A stretch of DNA of 64,000 bases from Alentia gelatinosa. Taxonomy: Eukaryota; Annelida; Polychaeta; Phyllodocida; Polynoidae. Positions 52,401 to 61,200 of the stretch are shown here, in pieces (the first letter of the stretch is position 1; every line of letters begins with the position of its first letter). The stretch lies in the NCBI GenBank assembly GCA_950022655.1, contig OX465581.1, positions 30,041,300 through 30,105,299 of the forward strand, read 5' to 3'. The notes under the pieces were generated by a model. It was not told the DNA's origin, did not search any database, and worked only from the letters and a program-made list of their open reading frames with translations. The position numbers and the translations under genes are program-made.

Positions 52401-54053
52401 CTTTCTCTGAGCTGAACTCAATGTCTCAGCTGTCTGCTCGCCTCTAGCCCCGGCTAAGGTACATACACACTGTAGTGTACGAGTCGCCCGCCTGGTGGCA
52501 GCATCATACAGCACACACATCCCTGCCACAACTGAAGCGTCAAGTCTAGTTTCACCTTCGCTTGCACTGCAACATTCCCACTTTCAGTCTTTAAGAACCC
52601 TGAGGCAAGCCAACTTATTCCTAAGATTTCTATCTGGAATGTTAATTTGCCAATATCTCCGCCAACGCATGTGCTAAGAGGTATCTGTCGGGGCCTTACA
52701 ATAAGGTCGTCAACGAGAATGCCTACTGGACATACTATACGGCTGTCAATTTATTTCTTGACCTATCAGAGACAAAGTGGCATGATTGGCATCATGCTTT
52801 ATACACACTATAGGATAAAACAGTGCAGATTTTATTATGCAACGCTCTTTTCGAAGTCTTGTTTTGGTTATCATAAGATATCATGAATAATACGTAGGTT
52901 GTACATAGTTAATAGGCTCTGCTTTGAAAATACTAAATTCACCCTGCATGGCATGTCCCAAAGCTTGATAAGTGGCTGTTAATGATTACATAATGCTTAA
53001 GGTTATAGTCTATGAAGTTATCAAACCAAAACGTTGCGTTTTCTCTACAGCCAACAATATTAGTAACCATGCTTCTGCAGGTTTCCTTCCATGGCTGCAT
53101 GATTCGCTCCAGACCTGTATGTTGTAGTGGCGGACGCCATTTCTTAAGGATTCCGTGTGCAACAGTTTTCTCCCTCTCATCCCCTCTTTCAGTTTTGTAC
53201 AAAGGAAGTAATAGCTCTTCTTTTTATTGGTGTGAGTTATGTTTGTGCGACTACCATTACCTGTTTGTGTTCGTTTTTATTTACGGATCTTATCCTCATT
53301 TGCACTAAATACGTTTCCTTTTGAAAGAATTGTTTGGTTGGCAACGAAAAAATCACAACGTAATGTTGTGATTATTTAAACGATATTTTGATTGGTTTGT
53401 TGAACGTATAGTTTTTGCTTTTCCTTCCCTCTTCTCCTGCACTGCAATTCTCTGTGAATGGTCATTGGAACAAAGAAAAAGCATGATTGCATCTAAAGGA
53501 AATGAACAAAATCCAAGACTCCTTAGTATAGAAAGTATGCTACCCCTGCGAATATTACCTACCCTCCTGGATTATACACTGTAATTCCTTGTTGATAAGT
53601 ACAAATAAATGATCTTGTTGATTTGACTTGATCCTATCATTGTTTTATCGAAAGTAACAAAACTGATAATTGTATTATCTAATCTAGTGACTTTTACTAA
53701 TGCTTTAATTATAAACGAGTGAAATAAATTTCTTATCAGATAGATTATTAATGTGGCAATGTGAAAACATGTTGCTGTGAGGGATTAAACAGAAATGGTT
53801 CATAGAGCCTAATACCTCAACCTTTGGTACAGATAACGTAAGCTCTCTTTATGTTGCTTATTTGGCTTTTGGTCTTTCCTCAGGGTCATTTTCTCCCGAG
53901 AGTCTGACGGAGCGCTCCAACCCTATGCCGCTGGCGACGGTGAGTGAGCTGAACCTTCACGACCTCTCCTTCAGTCCGCCCGGCGACCTGCGAGACTTCC
54001 GCCACTCCACCATTGGTCTTAATGGCATTCCAGAGACCTCTGGTTACTTGTAA
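22342..54053 (+). CDS. PLEKHD1: PLEKHD1: PH domain and coiled-coil protein, complete gene of 14 coding exons
   Basis: Exons: 22342-22454, 29497-29590, 31475-31564, 31977-32053, 32435-32526, 44028-44080, 45460-45554, 47453-47546, 47897-48078, 48276-48366, 49344-49385, 50510-50669, 51144-51293, 53884-54053. All junctions are GT-AG and phase-compatible. They sum to 1503 nt, 500 residues, close to the roughly 506 of vertebrate PLEKHD1. Residues 15-125 form a PH domain: VQQYGVL first strand, SKWAKRFFIIKDGFLLYY, FNIHPK, and the C-terminal helix with its conserved Trp (ERDRWVSAL). Residues 125-395 are a Glu/Lys-rich heptad coiled coil. Residues 395-445 are basic (RRTCVRR, RKRRAR), and the Ser/Pro-rich tail ends SGYL. 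PH domains bind phosphoinositides or protein partners; the cellular role of PLEKHD1 is poorly known. Internal introns range from about 0.2 to 11.5 kb. An alternative last exon is listed separately. Confidence 0.95.
23331..23483. mobile_element. Palindromic foldback element (MITE-like), 153 bp
   Basis: Almost the whole element is one inverted repeat. The outer arms are AAGGGAATAT and ATTCCCTT, the next are GTGTACCAAGAT and ATCTTGGTACAC, the inner arms are CTAAACCCGTACTAACC and its complement, and the loop is about TCGCCTGTCGGCTC. No coding capacity. The structure is that of a non-autonomous DNA transposon; family unknown. Confidence 0.8.
23760..25170. repeat. Degenerate tandem repeat with TATTCACCGTCAC marker
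   Basis: The word TATTCACC(G/A)TCAC or a near variant occurs at about 23778, 24069, 24092, 24419, 24441 and 24773, with a reverse copy GACGGTGAATAC at 25152. Neighbouring blocks also recur at about 350 bp (ATATGAACATTTTTCTGTAA near 23899 and ACATGAACACTTTTTTGTAA near 24254). This suggests three or four old units of roughly 330-380 bp. Confidence 0.6.
25441..26090. repeat. Inverted 18-bp pair about 630 bp apart
   Basis: TATTATTCTCGGGAGCGG at about 25442 recurs in reverse complement (CCGCTCCCGAGAATAATA) at about 26071. The pair may be the ends of a non-autonomous element; nothing coding lies between. Confidence 0.45.
26969..27064. repeat. Minisatellite of self-complementary units
   Basis: Three imperfect tandem units of 29-35 bp each begin GGGAATGCC. 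The first two contain short palindromes (GAATGCCATGGCATT and GAATGCCATATGGCATT), so each unit can fold on itself. Confidence 0.7.
28550..28715. mobile_element. Palindromic foldback element, 166 bp
   Basis: The arms 28550-28625 and 28639-28715 are near-perfect reverse complements around a 13-base loop (GCTGCTTCGCCTT). Inner arms contain GAATCACATAGTAATTCAC, outer arms GAGATAAATTC and CTCTATAATCTC. Flanking sequence at about 28425-28500 has a diverged partner at 63860-63930 in opposite orientation, so the full element is longer than the hairpin. Confidence 0.8.
29497..29590 (+). CDS. PLEKHD1: PLEKHD1 exon 2 (PH strands 2-4)
   Basis: The acceptor TATAATTTCAG precedes it and the donor GTAATT follows. 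Its first base completes Arg38. It encodes residues 39-69, including FFIIKDGFLLYYPDS and FNIHPK. Confidence 0.95.
29831..30293. repeat. Telomere-like tract framed by inverted GAACTCGACCCGT arrays
   Basis: Four copies of (GA)ACTCGACCCGT lie at 29831, 29848, 29865 and 29883. Three reverse-complement copies (ACGGGTYGAG) lie at 30227, 30259 and 30280. Between them, at 30063-30120, is a CCCTAA tract of about six perfect repeats plus variants. Outside the arrays, GAATACTAGAGA on the left resembles the complement of the right flank. This looks like one symmetrical element carrying an interstitial telomeric tract. Confidence 0.75.
30063..30120. repeat. Interstitial telomeric repeat (CCCTAA)n
   Basis: About six uninterrupted CCCTAA units, then degenerate copies. 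It equals TTAGGG on the other strand, the common animal telomere repeat. Position inside an intron shows it is not a chromosome end. Confidence 0.9.
31475..31564 (+). CDS. PLEKHD1: PLEKHD1 exon 3 (mid PH domain)
   Basis: Thirty codons in phase 0 between ATTTCAG and GTGAGT. Residues 70-99 include GIVPLGGVIVKAS, the strand following FNIHPK in the PH fold. Confidence 0.93.
31977..32053 (+). CDS. PLEKHD1: PLEKHD1 exon 4 (PH C-terminal helix)
   Basis: Acceptor ATCATAG, donor GTAAGT, ending in phase 2. It encodes residues 100-124 plus two bases of Val125. MVLAAESEYERDRWVSAL carries the near-invariant PH-domain Trp. Confidence 0.93.
32435..32526 (+). CDS. PLEKHD1: PLEKHD1 exon 5 (PH-to-coiled-coil linker)
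   Basis: Acceptor CATTGCAG, donor GTAAGT, ending in phase 1. VTWRNVELGES and LETQGLQMAKEKQDYF are strongly typical of PLEKHD1. Confidence 0.94.
32527..44027 (+). other. PLEKHD1 intron 5 (11.5 kb)
   Basis: I find no splice-bounded coding block, RNA gene or recognisable transposon protein. Small items: homopolymers at 33220 (T) and 34076 (A), a tandem TACACCATGTAA pair near 40604-40630, a G run near 41814, a tandem pair of about 26 bp at 42237-42287 and a perfect 20-bp palindrome at 42801-42820. Open frames such as 37618-38046 (plus), 39349-39714 (minus) and 42539-42871 (plus) show no domain and no codon bias, so they are not called. Confidence 0.6.
42801..42820. repeat. Perfect 20-bp palindrome
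   Basis: ATGATGCCTTAAGGCATCAT is its own reverse complement. No other copy was noticed. Confidence 0.9.
44028..44080 (+). CDS. PLEKHD1: PLEKHD1 exon 6 (coiled coil)
   Basis: A 53-nt exon after an 11.5-kb intron, behind TCTTTCATAG. Its two first bases complete Asp156, then it encodes residues 157-173 (KLQNEASALHDERLKTE). Donor GTAAAT. Confidence 0.9.
44081..45459 (+). other. PLEKHD1 intron 6
   Basis: It includes a GC-richer island at 44490-44720 with an open frame of 72 codons that I cannot assign. Short direct repeats (TCTACACCAATAT near 44282 and 44324) lie upstream. No exon or element is supported. Confidence 0.5.
45460..45554 (+). CDS. PLEKHD1: PLEKHD1 exon 7 (coiled coil)
   Basis: It encodes residues 174-204 in a heptad pattern (ELERIKQELEDEKEQMERL). 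The donor is GTACGT after AAAGG, in phase 2, and the following exon supplies the T of Gly205. Confidence 0.93.
46190..46872 (+). pseudogene. Penelope-like retroelement remnant with GIY-YIG endonuclease domain
   Basis: Lying inside PLEKHD1 intron 7, the clearest frame (46537-46872) reads CIECTHCGLHYVGQTKMELK, then RRF, and VARHFTSTGHQ. That is the GIY-YIG pattern found at the C-terminus of Penelope-like elements, with the usual IECxxCGxxYVGQT and a downstream His. Upstream, in a different frame, comes the Cys-rich pre-domain (CRYCPKL with a following C...GHTY). Stops and frame changes separate the pieces, and no reverse transcriptase was seen, so it is a dead 3' fragment. Orientation is the same as the host gene. 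Confidence 0.68.
47453..47546 (+). CDS. PLEKHD1: PLEKHD1 exon 8 (coiled coil)
   Basis: Acceptor TGTCTCTCAG, donor GTAAAT. It encodes residues 206-236 (ELDETAQAMKSIEDDKHKL and on), in register with exon 7. Confidence 0.93.
47547..47896 (+). other. PLEKHD1 intron 8
   Basis: Most of its 3' half is the first copy of the 89-bp twin repeat (47745-47833), ending about 60 bp before the exon 9 acceptor. Nothing else is seen. Confidence 0.7.
47745..47833. repeat. Twin 89-bp repeat, copy 1 (intron 8)
   Basis: Identical over 89 bp to 49481-49569. It starts TACTGCAAGGGTATACG and ends TTTATTTCCAGATTGTCA. Same orientation as copy 2. Confidence 0.92.
47897..48078 (+). CDS. PLEKHD1: PLEKHD1 exon 9 (coiled coil)
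   Basis: The longest exon (182 nt), residues 237-296 plus two bases of Arg297. It is rich in Lys, Glu and Gln with heptad leucines. Acceptor ACTTTATAG, donor GTATGG. Confidence 0.93.
48276..48366 (+). CDS. PLEKHD1: PLEKHD1 exon 10 (coiled coil)
   Basis: Acceptor TTATTGACAG, donor GTAAGT. It encodes residues 298-327 (LHEKEKQALRLEQEKTS and on). Confidence 0.93.
48367..49343 (+). other. PLEKHD1 intron 10
   Basis: No exon found. A short segment at 48655-48710 has repeated CCTGTAGGA / CTCCTACAG words that can fold. Otherwise unremarkable. Confidence 0.5.
49344..49385 (+). CDS. PLEKHD1: PLEKHD1 exon 11 (42-nt micro-exon, coiled coil)
   Basis: Fourteen codons (DLNTQKAATEAELR) in phase 0 between TATTTTCCAG and GTATGT. 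It is supported by its phase, its consensus sites and its match to the place in the family where the same helix continues. Confidence 0.88.
49386..50509 (+). other. PLEKHD1 intron 11
   Basis: It holds twin repeat copy 2 and, at about 50060-50240, a pyrimidine/CA-rich low-complexity stretch built from CATACAC- and CACCTA-like words. No coding block. Confidence 0.6.
49481..49569. repeat. Twin 89-bp repeat, copy 2 (intron 11)
   Basis: Exact match of copy 1 at 47745-47833, 1.7 kb away and in the same orientation. The flanks also show weaker similarity (TTTATATAA just upstream). Confidence 0.92.
50510..50669 (+). CDS. PLEKHD1: PLEKHD1 exon 12 (coiled-coil end)
   Basis: Acceptor CTCCTTGTAG, donor GTAAGT, ending in phase 1. 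It encodes residues 342-394 including GEVMARIEAERRLKEAEASL. It is markedly GC-richer than its introns. Confidence 0.95.
50670..51143 (+). other. PLEKHD1 intron 12
   Basis: No exon or repeat seen; an A-rich stretch lies near 51008-51030. Confidence 0.5.
51144..51293 (+). CDS. PLEKHD1: PLEKHD1 exon 13 (basic region)
   Basis: Acceptor TTCACCCAG, donor GTGAGT, ending in phase 1. KFFENVAFESKLDADK and the Arg-rich stretch (RRTCVRR, RKRRARSS) follow the family. This donor can join either of two terminal exons. Confidence 0.93.
51294..53883 (+). other. PLEKHD1 intron 13, containing the alternative exon 14a
   Basis: Apart from exon 14a at 52265-52410 and a possible downstream AATAAA at 53604, I see no coding block. 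A 98-codon open frame at 53012 has no recognisable domain. Confidence 0.5.
52265..52410 (+). CDS. PLEKHD1: Candidate alternative last exon (14a) of PLEKHD1
   Basis: Behind the acceptor TTGATTTGTAG, the frame set by the exon 13 donor (G then AG) reads 47 complete codons after the junction Glu, to a TGA at 52408. The peptide starts EDHLEVRTVYMRQKSGSYDS and ends QMKALRFL; it is Ser/Pro/Gln-rich in the middle. A codon-rich, unbroken, phase-matched block directly after an acceptor is unlikely by chance, but it has no donor before its stop. It would therefore be a terminal exon giving 492 residues. A possible poly(A) signal AATAAA is at 53604. RNA data are needed. Confidence 0.6.
53884..54053 (+). 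CDS. PLEKHD1: PLEKHD1 last exon (14b)
   Basis: Acceptor GTCTTTCCTCAG; GG completes Gly445. It encodes residues 446-500, Ser/Pro-rich (FSPESLTERSNPMPLA, LSFSPPGDLRDFRHS), ending ETSGYL and TAA at 54051-54053. High codon GC matches exons 12 and 13. Confidence 0.88.
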
Positions 54054-54605
54054 GGACCCCGGGGTGGTTGTCCACAGACTGGACACGATTCCCTGCAGGT
54101 ATCCAGCAATCTACACCAGCCCTACTGGTCCACTGATGTTCATTAATTGAAACATGTCTTATTCTAGCACGAGCGAGCGGTAGCCAAGTAGTCAGTTAAG
54201 TGGTTCAGTTAGTGGTTTGTTTCGTTCAATTTTGTGTAAATCTATTGGCCCGGATGAGAACTTCCTGATATCCATTATTTACTGCGTGTGCGGCTACCTT
54301 TTGTAGATGATCTAATGTTATAAGTGATTAGGTGTAAGGGTCGTTAGGGTGCACACATGACTGACCTGTATGCAATGATAATATCAATATGGGTGCTAGT
54401 TGCATTACAGAATGCACAGAAAGGTTTCGGATACAGAATTGTTCCAAATCCCCTGTACTACTTATGAAATGGCATTTGTAGGTGTCGCACGAGAAGTTTG
54501 CCTAGAAAGGTCATTTACGGTTCCAGTTTGGGCATTTGATGAATTACAAAGGCTGGCATCTGCTCCACAAAATCAAATTTCATTCATCTTTTTTTTTTAA
54601 ATCAC

Positions 54606-54611
54606 AATAAA
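54606..54611 (+). terminator. Candidate polyadenylation signal for PLEKHD1
   Basis: AATAAA lies about 550 bp after the stop codon of exon 14b, just after a T-rich tract. It is the first canonical hexamer downstream that I noticed. Confidence 0.35.
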
Positions 54612-55137
54612 GTACTGATTCACATCATAAAGTTCGTTATGTCACAGGATAAACCGTTGTTCCACCTCTATTAGATGAGAAACTTAGATACAGGACAAGA
54701 TATCTGACATATACTCTATGCCGTCCTTATAGTGTAGCGTATAGCAGACAGATTGAAACTAAGATATATATATATATATACCGTAATTCTCATGTGAATA
54801 CAATATTTTGTACTGAATTTAGTCATTTGTGTCAAAAGCCAAGAGTTAGTTTCGCTTAAATATTTTGAAAACCACTGGTTTATTTCGCTCAAGTTAAGTA
54901 CTTCATAAGGCTATGTCATATAAAAGAAACTACCTCGGCAATCTAAAAGAATATGTTAAAAGAAAGGTTATGGAAGTTAAACGTGACACCTTTTTATTTA
55001 TCAATGATAAATGCTTCATCATTGTTTCTTGCTTTGCGACTTGCTTTGTCATAGCTGCCGATAACGATAATGTAGTAGGCACTTCAGCCATGAATTCTAA
55101 GATCAAAGACATACATATGAATATTCGATTTAAAAGT

Positions 55138-55220
55138 TAATTGGTTTTAGATTCATATCGAATCTAGATCAATTTACTCTGGTGTCGATCTAGATTCGAT
55201 ATGTATTAAAAACCAATTAA
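55138..55220. repeat. Long hairpin with direct-repeat loop
   Basis: TTAATTGGTTTTAGATTC on the left is answered by GATATGTATTAAAAACCAAT on the right, with inner arms ATCGAATCTAGATC and GATCTAGATTCGAT. The loop word AATTTACTCTGGTGT is repeated directly after the right arm (about 55218), as if the hairpin had copied into it. Confidence 0.8.
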
Positions 55221-57971
55221 TTTACTCTGGTGTGGAAGTCTCAAAAGGACGTAACTAGCCTACCGAAACGTAAAATTACACAAACAACATCTCTGGTGTC
55301 GCATATTCTGTGACTTGTTTGCAAAAAAAAATGTGTTTTATGAAAATGGTCGAATTTATGGAAGTGGGATACATAGATATTTTGCATTTATACTGTGATT
55401 GTGACATAGTCTTTGATTTCCGCGAGGTTATTACGATAATCTAGTACAAGATTGTATGAATGTAGGCCACAGCACTATGGATGTGCCTATATTGTAGGCC
55501 AAAGGAAAGCTGAATTATACTATACCCATGTCATTTAAGCAAATACGCCTTAATATCGTCATATTCTATGCACTAACATGGTGATCTATATATCTATGCT
55601 TCGATTGGTATTTCATCCCAACGGCATTGGTTATCCGTATTAAACAGAAAGACGATGTTCCCACAATAATGTTTTATATCCAAATTTCCATCTCATTTTG
55701 AATGCAATGATCATTTACCTTGAACTATATTTGTACGAAATGTTCTATATAATGTACGATCTCAAATATTTAGGAAATCATGGCCATCCTAAAGATGAAC
55801 CTACCAAGCAAAGTACTAGACGTTAAAATTGCTCAGATATCATTAAGTGAAAGGGATAAAGATAGATTTTCGTAAGCAATATGTTTACAATCCACGCAAT
55901 ATTTCTTTAGAATGATGCTCTTTATATATTATATCACCAAAGATTGGTTAAAAGGTATATACATGTTTGGTTAGTTTACGATGCTCCCTTATGTGGTTGT
56001 GATGACAGGTGTCTCCCCACAAGATATGAAAATATCCACATACCTTTCCTATGGATTGGTCTTGAGGTTCATGTACAAACTATGTCTATGAATATAGAAC
56101 TCTTTATCTTTAGTGTTCCCAGAAATATCACTTTAAAAATATACTCCTACATATTAATATGTATGGCTCGTCAAACCTTTATCATACAATATTTTCTGTC
56201 CATGTTCTTGCTTGTGCTTTGAGACAAATTTACTGCTTTGTGTATTTCTACTGTATATGTGCCTCCGCATTTTTGTGTCAACTGTCGTCCACGTAGAATG
56301 CACTGTCGTTATCGAACATCTCTTTATATACTGATAAATTAGTCTTTTTAACGGTAATGGATATATTAGCTGTTTGGCCGCCTCAATGCCAACATAGCGC
56401 CTTCACATTTTTACATGGTCCGTCCTAACCCCGCTAGATCGTGCAGTCGGTGATAAAACAGTTTTTCGATCAGCGACGATAACTTTGTAAGGTTGTAAAT
56501 TTCCTAATAGGAGAAATTTATCAAGTAAATGTGATCAAATTCAGCCCACTTTCCTGTGACTGGAATTCATCAGGACACGTATGTTACAAATTATGTGATG
56601 ATCATCTCTATATTATATAAGACGGTTTATCATTCATGTGTTGCATATGATATATGGTATTCTACCTTGGTTGAATGAAAGGTCTGTGCTGCTAACAACG
56701 GGTATTCCTGAAAGGGGATTCAGTAGAAAGGGATTCAGTACAATTGATTCCGTATGTATGTTGGTATATATAAAGGCTTGGTCACATAACACGATTTTTT
56801 AATTCGTGGGTTGTGGACCTGCTTCATGGACATACTACAAATGCACACAAATAATTTAACTGTCACCGGCGTATAGGCAAAGTGCAGTTATAAACTCCGC
56901 CATATGTACGTCCGAAGCACTGTAAGACAAATTCATTTGAACAATATAATAGGCTGTCAACTGAAATATACCCTGGCTTTCAAAAGAGGTTGTTGCGTGT
57001 ATAGGCACCAGCTTCATAGACATGTAATGATGGGTCTGCAAGCTCTTTGTATCAATTATTTTGCGATTCTAACGCTCGTGGATATTAACTCACATAATGA
57101 ACCATAACCAAAGCAATATATTCATTTTACCGTTTATTGATTGATTAAGAAATTGTATATATTTGTATTCGATCACATTCATTTTTTTTTTAGTTTGGTG
57201 GATTCTTTACTAGTTAGTGAGGGTCCATCCTTTTGATTTGTTTTGATGACTCTCGAGACACGTTGTTCATCAAGTACAGTTTAATTGTCTTGCAGAAAGA
57301 TGCACCCACTAACAGGCTTTAGCCAATGCTGCTGGATCGTTGATATCTCGCTACAAAAATGTCTGAACACATCTCAATTGAATCACGGGGTTTCAGTAGC
57401 TAAGGGGTCCCACTCCTTTAGAAAAGGAACTATTGGGTGTATATTGGTGTACCATTAGAAATATTTGTATATACTGAGATTGTCCTGTTGAAATCAATTT
57501 GTTATGATCTGTATATAATGTACAATCAATGGAGTCGTATGTTAGCCGTTACGACCATTGTTGAAAATATACATGCAATCCACAATGACCGTTGTTAAAC
57601 ATAATAAAATCTCATTTTGTGAAGAAAGCATACCTTCCACTTGTTTTCTGTGGTTTGCTCTAATAGCATATAAGTCAGAATTTCCTTGACAGTATTACCT
57701 GGACCTTTCTTAAACTTGTTTTTTTCAAATCAAGAGGTTATCCTGTTGATAAAGATATCTCAAAATGCAAATATAGATATAAACTAAAAGCAAACAATAT
57801 TATGCAAAGTTTAAACAAGGCAATTAATCATGAGAGAAGATATTTTTAGCCGCTGGGTAATATTGCCCTCGTAGAATGACAAGCGATCTTTCTCCCGGAT
57901 CCAAAGAATGTTCTTTCTGATAAAATTCTGCAGATTTATGCAGAAATTGAGTTCAAACTATTGACCCGCTA

Positions 57972-58287
57972 CTATATAATAGAACATGCAGCAGATGCAT
58001 TTTGTTTCTTATCCTGAACATGATATGAAGCAATAGCGCCTTGTCCTTTTGGTTCCTCTGTTTCGGCATTGCTTTGTGTGATGTTTGATTCCATCATAGC
58101 TTGATGCCCCATCAACTCTGCTGGATCAAAGTCCTCTTCACAAGCAAATGGTTGAGAGTCCTGAGTAATTACAGCGGGTGATATCAAGGGCTCGGAGCTG
58201 CTATGGTCGCGACTGATCGTGTTCATACTCTTTTTCGCCTTCACCACATTGAAGATGACACTTTCACCATGCGAATCTCCCGGAAGA
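57972..58287 (-). CDS. Multi-TIR gene, last exon T6 (tail and possible CaaX box)
   Basis: Acceptor TTTCATGTTAAG; T completes Gly464. It encodes 104 residues without a recognised domain: basic VKAKKS, then an acidic, Ser-rich stretch (EEDFDPAELMG) and QDKKQNASAAC-S-I-I before TAG at 57972-57974. CaaX with Ile last would favour geranylgeranylation. Confidence 0.8.
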
Positions 58288-61200
58288 CTTAACATGAAAA
58301 ACGAAGGAATAAATCTCACATGAAATTGATTGATTGATTCATATATATTTATAAGATGACAATACCATACATGCTTACGATCCTATGATGGTATCACGCC
58401 AAGAGAATTCTTTCTAAGGTCACTAGAATATTATCAGATAATAGAATAATTAAGGGGCAGACAAGTACTTCAATGTATCTTAATCGACACAGGCCACATA
58501 TCACATCTCCCAGAGAACCGTTTGATATACGAAGGATATCTCCTTGTACAGTCCTAATGAGAGGCATGATACAGTTGTCACTGAATAAACAAGGATCGTC
58601 ATATCTAAGGACAACAACAGGGATGGATCCTTATATTGTTCTTCGAATGCTGTAAACGTTAACAATACAGAACAAATTCCATTCAGTGACACTACGTTTC
58701 CCTATATTATTACTACATTGATATACATGTACTTTAAAATGTGTTCTATCTCAAGGGGTGTTTATTTTAGAGGTAATAACGCTAGGCAGGGGTAACATGG
58801 ATAAAAACTTTAAATTTCAAATAGTTTTAACTTCAATGTGGAATGCATAGTCATAGACCTATCAAATGTGGCTTTGTAAAAAGATTACCTCATTATGAAT
58901 CAACAATTTACAAGTGTTGTAAGATGTTTTCTCTTCGTTTATCATGAATGATAAAAAGTCGTAACATATATAAGTTTGCCCGATATTGTCAATAAAAGTA
59001 AGAAGCAAGAAAACATACCCGTTACCATTGACGACTGACAGAATATCACAGACAACTTTTTTCAGCCCCAACACCTCTACGTCTGTAAGGGGCGCGTGAG
59101 CCTCGTTCCTTAATTCCTCTCTCACTTTTACCGACTCATCAGGTGACACATCAGGTGTGACCAAACCTTGAGCAAGTCTGGCGAGAACCTGGCTACGTTC
59201 ATTTTGCCTCTTTTCATCGTCAGCAAATGGTAGCTCCCAGAAGCTGTCAAGGAGGTTGGTCTGTGTAGGAATAAGATGTAGATAGAGAGGGTTAGACGAC
59301 AGCCGGCTCACTACTACCACATACAGAATCCTGGGGTCCTTCGTTGACCGCCACTGCCCAAGGAGGACCGTCAATTCTTCAATCTCTTTATCGCATCTGG
59401 CATAGTCTTCAGAGAGGAAGACTACAGAAATAGGGGGAATGCCTGGTCCGCCCATATTCCCGTAGATGGCGCTTTGAAATGTAAAAGCCGTTTCCCGCTG
59501 TTGCCGCTGGAGCATTTTCTCAACAAAGGTCACATAGTTCTGTGTACTGGGCACGAAGCTGAGATGTACTGTTACTGATTTGGGTGGTGGTGCAGGAGTA
59601 GAATTTTCTTCGGCACCGCCGGCAATAATCATACGGCTCCCTGATGCATCGTAATGATTTTCAATGCAGAGTTGGCGAGATCTCTCAGCAATATCGTGGA
59701 AATCGAGAGGGACCTGGGAACATAATTTAGAAGCAGTAATTATTATAGATGATCTTCAATTTGATGGTATAGAATGTTGATCTATACACATACATATACA
59801 TGTAAAAGCAATAAGAATTTTTTATAGCTAATCAGAGATACAAGGGAATAATTCCCATCCTCATTTATTTGTTCCCCTATCTATTGTTAGTCCTTTATGT
59901 ACTCCAAACTGTTTGTATTTGGAAAACTCACTCAGGTGAGAGTTGTAATATAACTTTTGACAAAACCCTGTTTACATAAAGATACCAATCACACCCATTG
60001 ATCAGTTGTTCCTCTATAAGAATTAAGAATTACATTGTAATTACTATATCTAGAAAGGGGTGATGCTTTGAAAATACATGAAGAGTCGTCACAAAAATTG
60101 GGTAAGAGACGCATATCTAACTTACAGCTGCTGGGCTGAAAATATCGCTTTTTATCCCACTTCTTAGCCATCTCACGAGGTCATTGGAGACTTCGGTAAC
60201 TTTGGCCTGAAAATTGCTCTCAAACGCTGAGACAGGGTTAACCTCCGATGAGAAGTAAATGTCATCAGTAGGTTTAATCAAAACTGGGATCAATTCTGTT
60301 GTTTTTTTCTAAAAGAAAGAAAAAGATAAGAAGAGGCAATTTTCTGTTAGTACTACTATACTTTTTCGATCCACTCTAACAGCTATTACGTTCATCTAAT
60401 ATCAATTCTAATTTAATAACAAAGAATATTTATAGTCGAATCATTAATGAACAGTTTCTCAATGAATCTCGCAGTTGAGACAAGAAATATGAATTTCCCT
60501 GTTGTTATGTGGCGAGGAGAGATATACAACTGCATTTCCTGCTAGACGAGTCAAGCAGCGAGAACAATCAGGTCTGACTTTCTCTTCCAGAATTTATGAT
60601 ATACCCATGCAGAATATTTGATAATTACGAACTGCTGCTCCCTGTGCAGTTTAAATTGTATACTGAACCCTGTGCAGTACACTGCTATATTGAACAAGTT
60701 GAAACCTTAGCAGTGTGTGAGCCTTCACGTAGACATGTATTTTATGCCAATATATGGTGAGATTTGATTAATTTTGGGAATATAATAAATATATATATCG
60801 ATCTACCATGCTTGTGCATGCTACAAACCTCGATGGGAATTGATGTCTTTACAGAACTCGGTCTGGGACCCCGTTCCGTAAAAAGCAACAATTCCCCACC
60901 TCTTTTTGTAGCATGTACAACATGGTCAGGTCATTTTATAAGCGCTATTACTTGCCCGGCAACCTAGGCCTACACACGGACTTCTGATAAGAGGGCATCT
61001 CTCTTTGTTTTTAGTGACATATTTCAATTCAAACATCATCATTCAGAGTAATGTATTACATCCTCTATCAAACTCTGACCTTTGCTAAATGTTGTGCCAA
61101 AGCAAGACCAAACTCTTCCTGACATACTGCAGACGAAAGGTAATTCGGCGACACCAGGGCCACCACACATGAGGATCGTGAAATGGAATTGTACAATTTC

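Larger units (their letters stand above)
54054..57971. other. Convergent intergenic region between PLEKHD1 and the multi-TIR gene
   Basis: Both genes end here. It is AT-rich, with a TA dinucleotide tract at 54763-54780, a foldback at 55138-55220 and no supported coding block. Open frames such as 55944-56222 have low-complexity, biased composition and are not called. Confidence 0.6.
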
